A stretch of 64,000 nt of DNA from Kordiimonas pumila (GTDB lineage Bacteria; Pseudomonadota; Alphaproteobacteria; Sphingomonadales; Kordiimonadaceae): assembly GCF_015240255.1 (NCBI RefSeq), contig NZ_CP061205.1, forward strand, positions 2,439,501-2,503,500. Direction: 5' to 3'. This document shows, piece after piece, positions 9,121 through 17,742 of this stretch. Under the pieces are notes generated by a model. That model did no database searches and was not told where the DNA came from. It saw only the letters and a program-made list of their open reading frames with translations. Position 1 is the stretch's first letter. The number at the start of each line of letters is the position of its first letter. A program made the translations under genes and the position numbers.

Positions 9121-10023
9121 ATGAACGAGTGTGAAGTCAGGCCATTTGATTACGCCACATCTGTGGTAGATTATCTTCCAACAGTTTCTCCAGAGCTTAA
9201 GCAGGTAACATCTCCCTTCACTGCAGTCATTTTAGCCGGTACACGTTGTAACAATGACCCCGTTGCATCAGTTTTTGGACATCAGTACAAAGCTTTAGTG
9301 CCTATTTATGGCCAAGCAATGATCTCGCGTGTAGTTGGCGCGCTCCGTCAATCGCCATACATTAAACGCATTGTTATTGTTTTTGATTGTCCAGTCTCAC
9401 TCTATGAAAGCTGCCCAGAGTTGAAAGAATACTCTGGCACAATTGATATTAAAGTTGTGCCATGTGCCAAATCTATTTGTGAGAGTTTGACAAGCGCGTT
9501 ACAGGCTGCAGATGATATGTGGCCTTATCTGGTTACTACAGCGGATCATGCGCTTTTAACCCCGGCAATGGTTGATGAGTTTTGCCAAAAAGCTTTGTGG
9601 CTCAAAAGTGATATGGCTGTTGGTTTGGTCGAGAAAAAGTATCTGGACCGGGAACACCCCCAGTCAAAACGTACTTATTTACCATTTAAGGGGTCTAAGT
9701 TATCCGGGGCTAATCTTTTTGCTTTCATGGGACCTACCTCTTTTAAAGCGATAAGGTTTTGGCAAAGTATTGAAAAAGAAAGAAAAAAGCCGTGGAAGCT
9801 ATTCTCGGCGTTTGGGTGGTCTAACCTTGCCGCGCTTATTTGTAAACGGTGTACTGTTGATGAAGCCTTTGAGCGTGCTTCTAACAGGCTTGGCGTTGAT
9901 GCGCGTGCTATTAGGCTGCCATTTGCAGAAGCTGCAATTGACGTTGATTCCCGCAGTGACTTTTTACAAGTTGAAAAAATACTCGCGCTTCGGGACACAC
10001 TCCATATTACTATTCAGACATAG
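9121..10023 (+). CDS. MobA-like nucleotidyltransferase family protein
   Basis: A GT-A-fold NTP transferase of 300 residues. The N-terminal signature FTAVILAGTR, the following ALVPIYGQAMISRVVGAL and the central TTADHALLTPAMVDEF (acidic metal-binding turn) are those of MobA/IspD-like enzymes that transfer a nucleotide or sugar phosphate. The G-rich loop of classic MobA is altered (ILAGTRCNNDP), and the C-terminal third, rich in aromatic and basic residues, is not recognised. AAGGG is spaced 7 bases from ATG 9121. The substrate is unknown. The next gene, 102 bases downstream on the same strand, encodes a dioxygenase/ATP-grasp fusion, and the two may act together. Confidence 0.75.
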   Translation: MNECEVRPFDYATSVVDYLPTVSPELKQVTSPFTAVILAGTRCNNDPVASVFGHQYKALVPIYGQAMISRVVGALRQSPYIKRIVIVFDCPVSLYESCPELKEYSGTIDIKVVPCAKSICESLTSALQAADDMWPYLVTTADHALLTPAMVDEFCQKALWLKSDMAVGLVEKKYLDREHPQSKRTYLPFKGSKLSGANLFAFMGPTSFKAIRFWQSIEKERKKPWKLFSAFGWSNLAALICKRCTVDEAFERASNRLGVDARAIRLPFAEAAIDVDSRSDFLQVEKILALRDTLHITIQT

Positions 10024-10125
10024 ATAGCAAACGCTTGTGTGACTATGCTGCTGTGTATGATTGATTTTTGTACATATGGGGGATAGCTTGCTGTAATAGT
10101 TAGGCGGGCATAAGGGCGGGGCTGA

Positions 10126-12270
10126 GTGCAATACCCCATTTTAGATATAGAGTATCTGTCATGGAATTCTGGCGTGTTACCGGAACGCTTGACGCAACAA
10201 ATTTTAAAATCACTTGTCACATTTCCGTATTTCATTCGGTTAACGGGCTTCCCCTTAAATCATGAGGCTTTACCCTTGATTTCAATTGTGGAGCGGTTGG
10301 CGGTAGAGACAAATTCGAGCAATAAAAAACCAGTTTCCTTTACAAAAGTACGCATAAATCCGGATCAAGCAAACCGTGATCGTGTGGTTACTGCATATAG
10401 CAGGACACATTTGGCTCTGCCCGCGCATACTGACTCAAGCTATATGCCAAATCCGCATGACCTTGTTACATTTCAGTGTGAACAGCATGATACGAACGGC
10501 GGGGAGACTTTTCTAGTCCCTGTGGACACAGTGATAAGTAGGCTTAGTACTAAAAGCCGCAGCGTCCTTGAGGAAAGCCAATTTAATTTTGGTAGAAATA
10601 TACATGCCATTTTAGATACCAAGGGCACTATTGGTAAAACAAAAAACACCTATTATGAAATACGATATTATCGTGAGCAATTGAGCCATGTTATGGAGCG
10701 AGATGGCAGTACGTTAAATGCTAGCGCGTGTGAAGCCCTGAAGGAACTTGACGCAATATTAGCTGAACCGAGTAATGCATTTCATTTCAAGCTTCTCGCT
10801 GGAGAGGCCGTTATGATGAATAATAAACGGGTTATGCATGGACGCACAGGCTTTACAGAAACAAGTGATCGCTTGATTTACCGAATTCGTCATCACTTAA
10901 ATCTTGAAACATTTTCTCCTGCTAAAAAAGGTATCTTCGGCTTCCTATTGTCCCGCTCAAAGGAGCTTGTTAGTGAAGAAAGCAATGCAGAGCCAACGCT
11001 GGCGCCTGATGTCAACTCTGGCAAGCTTTCCGTCGGATTTAAAGAGTGTGTAGCTGAGGGAAAAAAGCTTGTAAAGGTAGGCAGGTTTAAGGAAGCAATG
11101 GCGGCCTATAAGGGCGCATTAGAACATGAACCTGAGGATTATAGATGCTTGTTAGCTATGTCGGCACTAGAATACAAATTAGGTATGCTGGCAATGGCAG
11201 AGGAACGCAGGCGGATTATTGCTGAGCAACACCCTTTTGTGCCTATTGGTAAACAGAATAGCGGCCGAAAAACTATATTACGAGTTAGAAGCTTAAAAAA
11301 TATAAAGTATAGCCTCCAGAAAGGTAGCAAGGGCTATTATCATGAAAGCTTACAGCGGGGCCATTTCTCTCTATCCAGCCTTCTTGATGATAGGCGGTAT
11401 AATTGTATTCAACATAATGGTTATGATGAAACTATACAGGAGACAAAAAAGCTGCCCACTATTGATTTGATATTAAATACCGTTTCATGTGGAGATCGCA
11501 TGAAAGAAAGCCTGCAAGCCATTGATGTTTTGGTAAAAAAATATAACAATATCCCAGTAATTAACCACCCCAAGCATGTAATAGCCGCTTCTCGTGTAGG
11601 TAATTATGAACGTTTAAAAGATTTGGATGCACTTGTATTCCCAAAAACGATTGCAGTGACAATTGATCGCAACAAAATTGAGGTACAAGCTCAAGAAAAT
11701 ATTTTAGGGGCAGGTTTGACATTGCCTATAATTATGCGGCCACAATTTACTCACACAGGCAGTGGCATGGCGTTGGTGCGTTCCTTTGATGAGCTTGTTG
11801 AATATTTGTATCAAAATCATAAATCCATCCATTTTTACGGGATTCAGTGGCATGATCATGCTGACGAACGGGGCCTTTATAACAAAATCAGAATATTATG
11901 CATTGATGGTCGATATTATCCGATCGCTCATTTGATGCACAATGAGTGGAATGTCCATTCAGGTGATCGATATAGTGTTATGGATAAAAACCTGTTTTTA
12001 CAGGATATGGAAAAACGCTTTTTGGCTGATATGCCTGCTTTTCTTGGAGCAACAGCGCTAAACGCTTTTAACGCATTGAAAGATGTTATGAAGCTCGATT
12101 TTTTTGGTGTGGATTTCACCCTTTTGCCGGACGGTAGGCCTTATATTTTTGAATGTAATGCTGCGATGCGCCATAACTTTGACCATGCGGGAGCATTTCC
12201 GTATACTCGCCCAACATTGATCGCTGCATCAAAGGCATTTGATGACATGATCAGTAAACGACTGATGTAA
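10126..12270 (+). CDS. TauD/TfdA-like dioxygenase - TPR - ATP-grasp-like fusion protein
   Basis: A 714-residue multidomain protein of unknown role. Residues 1-265 look like a TauD/TfdA Fe(II)/2-oxoglutarate oxygenase: H101 and D103 (PAHTDSSY) and H238 (KRVMHGRTGF) would bind iron, and an arginine in RLIYRIRHH would bind 2-oxoglutarate. Residues about 305-370 form two TPR-like helical pairs (EGKKLVKVGRFKEAMAAYKG and the next repeat). Residues about 445-714 resemble an ATP-grasp ligase: VINHP, LPIIMRPQFTHTGSGM, KIRILCIDGRYYPIAHLMHN and DFFGVDFTLLPDGRPYIFECNAAM. The start is GTG 10126, the first possible start after an in-frame stop directly before it, with a G-rich Shine-Dalgarno (AGGGCGGGG) upstream. 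It could hydroxylate and ligate a small-molecule or peptide substrate; that is inference. Confidence 0.75.
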   Translation: MQYPILDIEYLSWNSGVLPERLTQQILKSLVTFPYFIRLTGFPLNHEALPLISIVERLAVETNSSNKKPVSFTKVRINPDQANRDRVVTAYSRTHLALPAHTDSSYMPNPHDLVTFQCEQHDTNGGETFLVPVDTVISRLSTKSRSVLEESQFNFGRNIHAILDTKGTIGKTKNTYYEIRYYREQLSHVMERDGSTLNASACEALKELDAILAEPSNAFHFKLLAGEAVMMNNKRVMHGRTGFTETSDRLIYRIRHHLNLETFSPAKKGIFGFLLSRSKELVSEESNAEPTLAPDVNSGKLSVGFKECVAEGKKLVKVGRFKEAMAAYKGALEHEPEDYRCLLAMSALEYKLGMLAMAEERRRIIAEQHPFVPIGKQNSGRKTILRVRSLKNIKYSLQKGSKGYYHESLQRGHFSLSSLLDDRRYNCIQHNGYDETIQETKKLPTIDLILNTVSCGDRMKESLQAIDVLVKKYNNIPVINHPKHVIAASRVGNYERLKDLDALVFPKTIAVTIDRNKIEVQAQENILGAGLTLPIIMRPQFTHTGSGMALVRSFDELVEYLYQNHKSIHFYGIQWHDHADERGLYNKIRILCIDGRYYPIAHLMHNEWNVHSGDRYSVMDKNLFLQDMEKRFLADMPAFLGATALNAFNALKDVMKLDFFGVDFTLLPDGRPYIFECNAAMRHNFDHAGAFPYTRPTLIAASKAFDDMISKRLM

Positions 12271-12311
12271 TTTGTTGTTGAGAGATATTTTGAGACAGCG
12301 AGGTTGAGTAT

Positions 12312-13028
12312 TTATTTGGTCTCACACTCGTATTCTAGTCCATAAGTTTGCATAAGTTCTTGAAATAATGCAATTTTTTTGCGCTGACAATAGTTTTTGG
12401 CCAAAGTGATAATGATAGGCAAGTTTTCTTCCAAAGGACTAGCTACAAGCTGCCTATCAAGAGCTAAAAACCTAAGAATTGTTTGGGCTTCCTCTTCTAA
12501 TTGACCGGTTAATCCATAAAGTGAGAATAATTGCTCCAGATAATGGAGCCTTTGAAAAGCATCATCTTTGCTCAGGGAGAGGTTTTTAATATTTTCTTGC
12601 ACAAGGGGGATTGCTGTCCTGTAATTCTTTTCGGCTATAAGCAATTTATAATATAAAAGGCGGCTTAACTCAGAGATGTGATGACGAGGCCCTAAGGTTG
12701 CATAGGAAAGCTCGTAAGCTTTTTGTACTCTATCGGCAACTTCTCCTAACTTTCCAGCTTTGTCGTAATATCTATTCAGTGTTTTGAGGCGATTCAAATA
12801 TTCAATATCATCTTCTTTATACAGAAATGAACTGCCTCTCAGCATATGTTCACCGTACTCAATTGCTTTTGACCAATGCTTTTGGCTTGCTGCCTGATCA
12901 GCTTTTACAGCGTAATAGCCTACCTTCTCTTCAGTCCACTTTATTTGGTCTGAAGATTGAACGCTGGCAGTACCCCAAATAACCAGATGTAAAAGTAGGA
13001 ATGGAAGTTTTACCCATCCTTTTTGCAC
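12312..13028 (-). CDS. Exported TPR-like protein of unknown function
   Basis: A 238-residue protein with a cleavable signal peptide (KLPFLLLHLVIWGTASVQS) followed by helical repeats that resemble tetratricopeptide repeats, for example AVKADQAASQKHWSKAIEYGEH and AYELSYATLGPRHHISELSR, the latter recalling kinesin-light-chain-type TPRs. No catalytic motif is visible, so it is probably a periplasmic protein-protein interaction module. The start is GTG 13028, preceded by AGGGTGGG at good spacing; no ATG would preserve the signal peptide. It follows the fecR-like gene on the same strand after 128 bases and ends 41 bases from the convergent fusion gene. I do not recognise a named family. Confidence 0.65.
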   Translation of the reverse strand: MQKGWVKLPFLLLHLVIWGTASVQSSDQIKWTEEKVGYYAVKADQAASQKHWSKAIEYGEHMLRGSSFLYKEDDIEYLNRLKTLNRYYDKAGKLGEVADRVQKAYELSYATLGPRHHISELSRLLYYKLLIAEKNYRTAIPLVQENIKNLSLSKDDAFQRLHYLEQLFSLYGLTGQLEEEAQTILRFLALDRQLVASPLEENLPIIITLAKNYCQRKKIALFQELMQTYGLEYECETK

Positions 13029-13156
13029 AGCAACCCACCCTGAATATATTATATTTTAAGGGTACTCTAGCGACTTTACTTTATAATAAAAAGACTTTGT
13101 ACCCATGTATGGTTTTTCATACAGTTTCACTACTATAGTAGACTGGTTAATGTTTG

Positions 13157-14275
13157 CTATATATTGCGGCGTGCAGTTCCATTTGAATTAAAGGCGGCGA
13201 AGTTAATTATAACTCTTTTCTGTCCGGCAGGCCTCCTAACATTGGCGCCTGACACTTCAAGGGTTTTAATAAAGGCGTTCGGGTTATTTACGTCAAATAC
13301 ACCTGAGAATTGTGGTTCTTGCAGGCCTATATTTTCAATTATTATCTGTATTTCATTATAGCGGTTAAACTCGCTAATGATTTCACTAACCGGTGCGTCT
13401 TCAAAAACCAGCTTTCGCTGTCTCCAAAATGCTATCTTTTGTACATCAGCGACCATTGTCGTAACAACAGTTCCGTCTGAAGTGACAGAGGCTTTTTGCC
13501 CTTTTGTAAGGGTGGCAAGAGGTGTGGTTTGCTGGCTTGTTTTTGTATCACTTTCTGTATTTTCAGGGTCGTTACTGACAGCTACTGTTCCTTCGAGTAC
13601 CGCTACTTCAGTGTCTCTGTCTTTCAGGTATACATTGAAGCTTGTGCCAAGAGCCTGAGCCACAGTGGGGCCTGCATGAACTCTAAAGGGGCGGTTTATA
13701 TTATGAGCAACAGTAAACATTGCTTCCCCCTTAAGGAGATATATTGCACGCTCATTTTTTTCATACTGGACACGTACCTCAGATTGAGTGTTGAGATGTA
13801 TTACAGAGCCATCAGACAGGGAAAAACTGCGTTGCTCACCAATATCAGTAGTATACAGTCCTTTATCTTTGCCAGAAGGAGAAGGCATTATGCTCATGGA
13901 TAGGATGGCAATTATAAGACAAGCACACAAGGCCATGACTGCTCGCGCTGGTGTGTTAAAGTGGCGCCAAAAGGTTGGTTTTGCGTGGTTGCTTTCATTC
14001 TTTTTGGTTTTAGTAGCTGTGTGAATGTCGACAATATTGTCTTCTGGTTGTTCGAGTAATGTTTCAATAGAAATCTGTTTTTCAGCGTCTATATAAGCAG
14101 CGTCAACAAGAATGGCTTGAGCAAGGAGTAGCTCTTTGACATGCTCGGGCGACTTATTCAACCAGCGTGCTAGCTCATCTCTTTCATGCGCATTTAGGTC
14201 GCCGTCATCTAGGCATGTTGCCCAATATGCAGCTTGTTCTACAATGCTGGAATTTTTAATTGGTATATTGCTCAT
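13157..14275 (-). CDS. FecR-family anti-sigma regulator
   Basis: Inner-membrane signal transducer that holds or activates the cognate ECF sigma factor in response to a TonB receptor. The 372 residues show an N-terminal DUF4880-type cytoplasmic anti-sigma domain (EQAAYWATCLDDGDLNAHERDELARWL), a single transmembrane helix near residues 112-128 (AVMALCACLIIAILSMSI), the FecR domain (GEQRSFSLSDGSVIHLNTQSEVRV, GEAMFTVAHN..RPFRVHAG) and a C-terminal DUF4974/STN-like end. It starts 4 bases after the sigma factor gene, so both are made from one message. The target is probably the STN-bearing TonB receptor encoded divergently. Confidence 0.92.
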   Translation of the reverse strand: MSNIPIKNSSIVEQAAYWATCLDDGDLNAHERDELARWLNKSPEHVKELLLAQAILVDAAYIDAEKQISIETLLEQPEDNIVDIHTATKTKKNESNHAKPTFWRHFNTPARAVMALCACLIIAILSMSIMPSPSGKDKGLYTTDIGEQRSFSLSDGSVIHLNTQSEVRVQYEKNERAIYLLKGEAMFTVAHNINRPFRVHAGPTVAQALGTSFNVYLKDRDTEVAVLEGTVAVSNDPENTESDTKTSQQTTPLATLTKGQKASVTSDGTVVTTMVADVQKIAFWRQRKLVFEDAPVSEIISEFNRYNEIQIIIENIGLQEPQFSGVFDVNNPNAFIKTLEVSGANVRRPAGQKRVIINFAAFNSNGTARRNI

Positions 14276-14279
14276 GTTT

Positions 14280-14774
14280 TCATTCTTCGTACATTAATCG
14301 GCAATGAGCCACAGTTCGGCTGACATAAGCACGGGATGAGTGCTCAGAAATACCAAGCTTTTCTGCAATTTCTTCATGGCTGAGGCCATCTCGTTTTTTT
14401 AAAAGGAACGCCGCTTTTTGTGTTGAAGGCAAATCCTTAATAAATGTTTCCAGGTGCTTGATGGAAGACCGCCGTTCAATATCATCTTGTAGGTCATGTT
14501 GGTCTTTATCGTTGCCGGTATCAACAATATTGTCATAGTCAATAAAATCGGGCTGCTTGCTTTTTTTTAGATAAAAGTCGTGCACAACGTTTGAGGCAAT
14601 TCGAAAAAGATAATCTTGTGGTCGTTTTATCAATTCCGGGAACTCAACACGTAAAAGTCGCAGATACGATTCTTGCGCAATGTCTTCAACATCCTCAGGG
14701 TTTTGTAGCTTAGACCTTAAATATCGATGCAGATGCGGTCGATAATTATCGATCACCTTTTGCAAGTTAGTCAT
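14280..14774 (-). CDS. ECF RNA polymerase sigma factor, FecI-like
   Basis: Extracytoplasmic-function sigma factor of about 164 residues. Region 2 is seen in DVEDIAQESYLRLLR and RPQDYLFRIASNVVHDF, and region 4 in LPSTQKAAFLLKKRDGLSHEEIAEKLGISEHSSRAYVSR, a helix-turn-helix that reads the -35 box. The pairing with a FecR gene 4 bases downstream and a divergent STN/TonB receptor makes it an iron-starvation type (FecI) regulator. The ATG at 14774 matches the normal N-terminus but lacks a good Shine-Dalgarno; an in-frame TTG at 14801 has AAGG 9 bases upstream and would add 9 residues. The choice between them is open. Confidence 0.9.
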   Translation of the reverse strand: MTNLQKVIDNYRPHLHRYLRSKLQNPEDVEDIAQESYLRLLRVEFPELIKRPQDYLFRIASNVVHDFYLKKSKQPDFIDYDNIVDTGNDKDQHDLQDDIERRSSIKHLETFIKDLPSTQKAAFLLKKRDGLSHEEIAEKLGISEHSSRAYVSRTVAHCRLMYEE

Positions 14775-14903
14775 ATTATGTGGCCGGTCTTTTACCTTCA
14801 ATGTCTTGTGCCTTTTTCACCATCAATAGGGCCGTTCTACTAAAGACTGATTTTATGCCAAAATGTGTATGATATTTTCTATAAAATTATCTATAGCAGA
14901 AGT

Positions 14904-14980
14904 CTCACTTGAAGTGAGTGTAAAAAAATATACACATTATTACGTGGCTCAAGTCTTTACCTCTAACCGCACCGATGCGG
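14904..14980. promoter_or_regulatory. Palindrome and hairpin in the sigma-factor / TonB receptor intergenic region
   Basis: Between the divergent sigma factor and TonB receptor genes lies a perfect inverted repeat CTCACTT-G-AAGTGAG (14904-14918), of operator size, and further towards the receptor a small hairpin CCGCA-CCGA-TGCGG (14967-14980). The palindrome is about 125 bases from both gene starts, a position that would suit a repressor controlling both. The regulator is not known; I do not recognise a Fur box here. Confidence 0.4.
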
Positions 14981-15028
14981 CCGGGAGGAATATTCCCAGA
15001 ATTCCATATAGAGGCACAGGGAAAACAA

Positions 15029-17656
15029 ATGAAATATACAGCCACCATTAGTGCACTTGCTCTTTCTACATGTTTGGCATGGGCACCTGTTCAAGCGATG
15101 CAAGTTTCTCAACCAAAAACCTATAATATTCAAATTGGCGAACAGCGCCTGGACCGAGCACTGAATGTGCTTGCCCAAAAGTTGGGTTTGCAGTTGCTTA
15201 TCCAGTCAGATGATGTGCGCGGTGTGCAAGCAAGTCTTAAAGCAGGCACTTACACTCACCGTGAAGCACTTGAGGCATTGTTACTGGGCACAAACCTTAC
15301 GTTTAGTCAAATCGATGAAAGTACAATAGCGATTGTACCGCTGGGCGTGAGTGGTGCTCAAAATATCTCTTATGCAACAGGATACAACTATATGAGCGGC
15401 ATTGCCGTTTCATCCGATGATGAGAGCATTGACGAAGTAAAAAATCACCAATTTGAAGAAATTACGGTCACCGCACAGAAACGGTCAGCACTTTTGCAGG
15501 ATGTACCGGTTGCAGTTAGTGCCATGACAGGATCGCAGCTCCAAAAGTTGGGAGCGTCTGATTTTAAGGATGTGCTGCGCAGGATACCTGGTGTGTCTTT
15601 TTCAGGCGTGGAACTAGGCCAAAGTAAGTATAATATACGCGGCGTTAGTACCACATCGACAAGCCCAACCGTTGGGGTTTACTTGGATGATATTTCACTC
15701 CTGACCATTGCAACCAACTTTAACGGTGCAACTGACCCGATATTCTTTGATTTTGAACGATTGGAAGTTCTAAAAGGCCCTCAAGGTACTCTATATGGTG
15801 GTAACGCTATGGGCGGCGCTATTAAGTATGTGAGCCGCAAACCGAATATGAATGAAACAGAAGTTTCTACATCTGCCGGCTTGTCCACTACAAAGGGTGG
15901 TGATGTTTCTTATGAAGGTCAGGCTGTTTTGAATTATAACGTAGTTGAAGACAAACTTGCCATTAGGACAGGGTTTTTGTACCGCGAGTTAGGTGGATAC
16001 ATTGATCAAGTGCCGGACGGTGAAATAGTTGATTGGCGCTATAGTACAGGTACTTCAGCGGATGATTTTACACCGTCCACCAAAACGTCGCTCGGCACGA
16101 AAAGTGAGAAAAACCATAATGATGCTACCATGTATGTAGCGCGTTTTTCGGCGCTTTGGACACCAGATGATAGCTTAACCATTTTGCCATCTCTATTTAT
16201 TCAGCGGTATGAGCTAGATAATACGAGTAGTTTTTATCCTAACCTGCCAGGCCTACAGACATCTAAGCGTTATGAAGAGCCTAGTGAGGATAAACTTGAT
16301 GTGTTTAGCCTTTCCATCACCAAAAACTTTGGTGATTTGGAGCTTACCTCTTTAACAGGGTACGTTGATCGTAGTGTTGGTTGGGACAGAGACTATTCTT
16401 TCTTTATTGGAAGCCTTGTATCTCCGCTATATAGTTCTGACAGCTATAACGTGTCCAATAGTTCTACCAAAAACTTGACACAGGAACTTAGGCTTGATTC
16501 CGGCTATACAGATAGTGCTTGGCATTGGACCATAGGGTTGTTTTATTCCCACCAGAAAGACAATCTTTATCAAGCTGTAGACACTTCTGGTGCAGGTACC
16601 TTTTTTGGCACCGGTACAGATATAGTTTATGTGGGTGATACAGACACAAAAACAGATGAATATGCGGCATTTGGTGAGGTTACCTATTCGATCACACCAG
16701 ACTTTGATGCTGTCGTGGGCTTGAGAGCATTTGGTGTTGAGCAAACAGTTGACGCCTTATATGACGGTGTCTTAAACGGTGGCCAAACAATGGTTGAAAA
16801 TCAGAAGAGGACTGAATCTGGTCTGAACCCTAAATTTTCATTGGTGTACCGTGTAACAGAAGACAGTATGGCATATGCAACAGCATCAAAAGGGTTCCGT
16901 CAGGGTGGCCCTAACAGGTTTCAGTTTGACCCTGACCTGTGCCGCGCAGACCTGGATAGGCTAGGGATTGATGATGCGCCTGAAGGGTTTGATTCAGATT
17001 CTATCTGGAGTTATGAACTGGGTAGTAAAAACCGACTTGCTGATGGCAAAGTAACACTTAACGGTTCGGTTTTTCTGACAGAGTGGTCGCAAATTCAGCA
17101 AACTGTAGAATTGACAGGCTGTGGGTTTAACTTCACGGGTAATGTAGGCTCTGCTGAAATTAAAGGCCTTGAACTTGAGGCTCAGTTAAGGCCACTTGAT
17201 AGCCTTTTACTTACAGGCTCTCTCACATATACAGATGCCAAAATCACTGAAAGTAACGTCGGTGTTTCGGCACAAAGCGGCCAGAATGTGCTTGATGTAC
17301 CAGAGTGGATGTTTAATCTAAGCTCTACCTACACAGCGTCAATATCCAGTGAATGGACAATGACGATACAGGCTGACTATCAATATCATGGATCAAATTA
17401 CAGGTCATTTGATGCCCTGCATACTACCTCTCTAAATGGTACGGCTATTCAGGTAGCGAATATTGCGCAGGTGCAGGATTCCTACGATGTAGCAAACGCT
17501 TACGTTCTGTTCAGTAATGATCTTTGGGACTATCGTTTGTATGTTAAAAATATTTTCAATAGCACGCCTTATCTGGATTATGGGTTAAATGATGCGTTGA
17601 ACGCTACAACACTGCGGCCTCGCACCATTGGTATTGATATTAGTACCAGATTCTAA
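15029..17656 (+). CDS. TonB-dependent outer-membrane receptor with STN signalling domain
   Basis: Outer-membrane active transporter of 875 residues. A signal peptide (residues 1-23, ending APVQA) is followed by an STN domain (about 28-106, YNIQIGEQRLDRALNVLAQKLG) that contacts FecR-type proteins, then a TonB-box-like EEITVTAQKR near 145, the plug (PVAVSAMTGSQLQKLGASDF, IPGVSFSG, YNIRGVST, VYLDD) and a 22-strand type barrel ending in the expected terminal phenylalanine (STRF). ATG 15029 has AGGGAAA upstream; the frame stays open 54 bases further but that part is no signal sequence. The ligand is unknown: with FecIR a ferric siderophore is the default, but the following quinoprotein genes leave room for PQQ or another cofactor or substrate. 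Confidence 0.93.
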   Translation: MKYTATISALALSTCLAWAPVQAMQVSQPKTYNIQIGEQRLDRALNVLAQKLGLQLLIQSDDVRGVQASLKAGTYTHREALEALLLGTNLTFSQIDESTIAIVPLGVSGAQNISYATGYNYMSGIAVSSDDESIDEVKNHQFEEITVTAQKRSALLQDVPVAVSAMTGSQLQKLGASDFKDVLRRIPGVSFSGVELGQSKYNIRGVSTTSTSPTVGVYLDDISLLTIATNFNGATDPIFFDFERLEVLKGPQGTLYGGNAMGGAIKYVSRKPNMNETEVSTSAGLSTTKGGDVSYEGQAVLNYNVVEDKLAIRTGFLYRELGGYIDQVPDGEIVDWRYSTGTSADDFTPSTKTSLGTKSEKNHNDATMYVARFSALWTPDDSLTILPSLFIQRYELDNTSSFYPNLPGLQTSKRYEEPSEDKLDVFSLSITKNFGDLELTSLTGYVDRSVGWDRDYSFFIGSLVSPLYSSDSYNVSNSSTKNLTQELRLDSGYTDSAWHWTIGLFYSHQKDNLYQAVDTSGAGTFFGTGTDIVYVGDTDTKTDEYAAFGEVTYSITPDFDAVVGLRAFGVEQTVDALYDGVLNGGQTMVENQKRTESGLNPKFSLVYRVTEDSMAYATASKGFRQGGPNRFQFDPDLCRADLDRLGIDDAPEGFDSDSIWSYELGSKNRLADGKVTLNGSVFLTEWSQIQQTVELTGCGFNFTGNVGSAEIKGLELEAQLRPLDSLLLTGSLTYTDAKITESNVGVSAQSGQNVLDVPEWMFNLSSTYTASISSEWTMTIQADYQYHGSNYRSFDALHTTSLNGTAIQVANIAQVQDSYDVANAYVLFSNDLWDYRLYVKNIFNSTPYLDYGLNDALNATTLRPRTIGIDISTRF

Positions 17657-17662
17657 GCGCTT

Positions 17663-17691
17663 CAGAGGGCAGGCTAGTGGTTTGCCCTCTG
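17663..17691 (+). terminator. Intercistronic hairpin between TonB receptor and quinoprotein genes
   Basis: CAGAGGGCA and TGCCCTCTG form a perfect 9-bp stem with an 11-base loop starting 6 bases after the receptor stop codon. No T-run follows, so it may be a weak or Rho-assisted terminator, or an RNA-stabilising element that sets different levels for the receptor and the dehydrogenase. Confidence 0.5.
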
Positions 17692-17742
17692 CCATATTGG
17701 GGTACAAAATAAGCCTTTAAAATATTTTCTCGGGGAAAAATC

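Noticed and set aside
13496-13903. 135-codon open frame on the plus strand
   Set aside because: Antisense to the fecR-like gene, which has full-length family homology.
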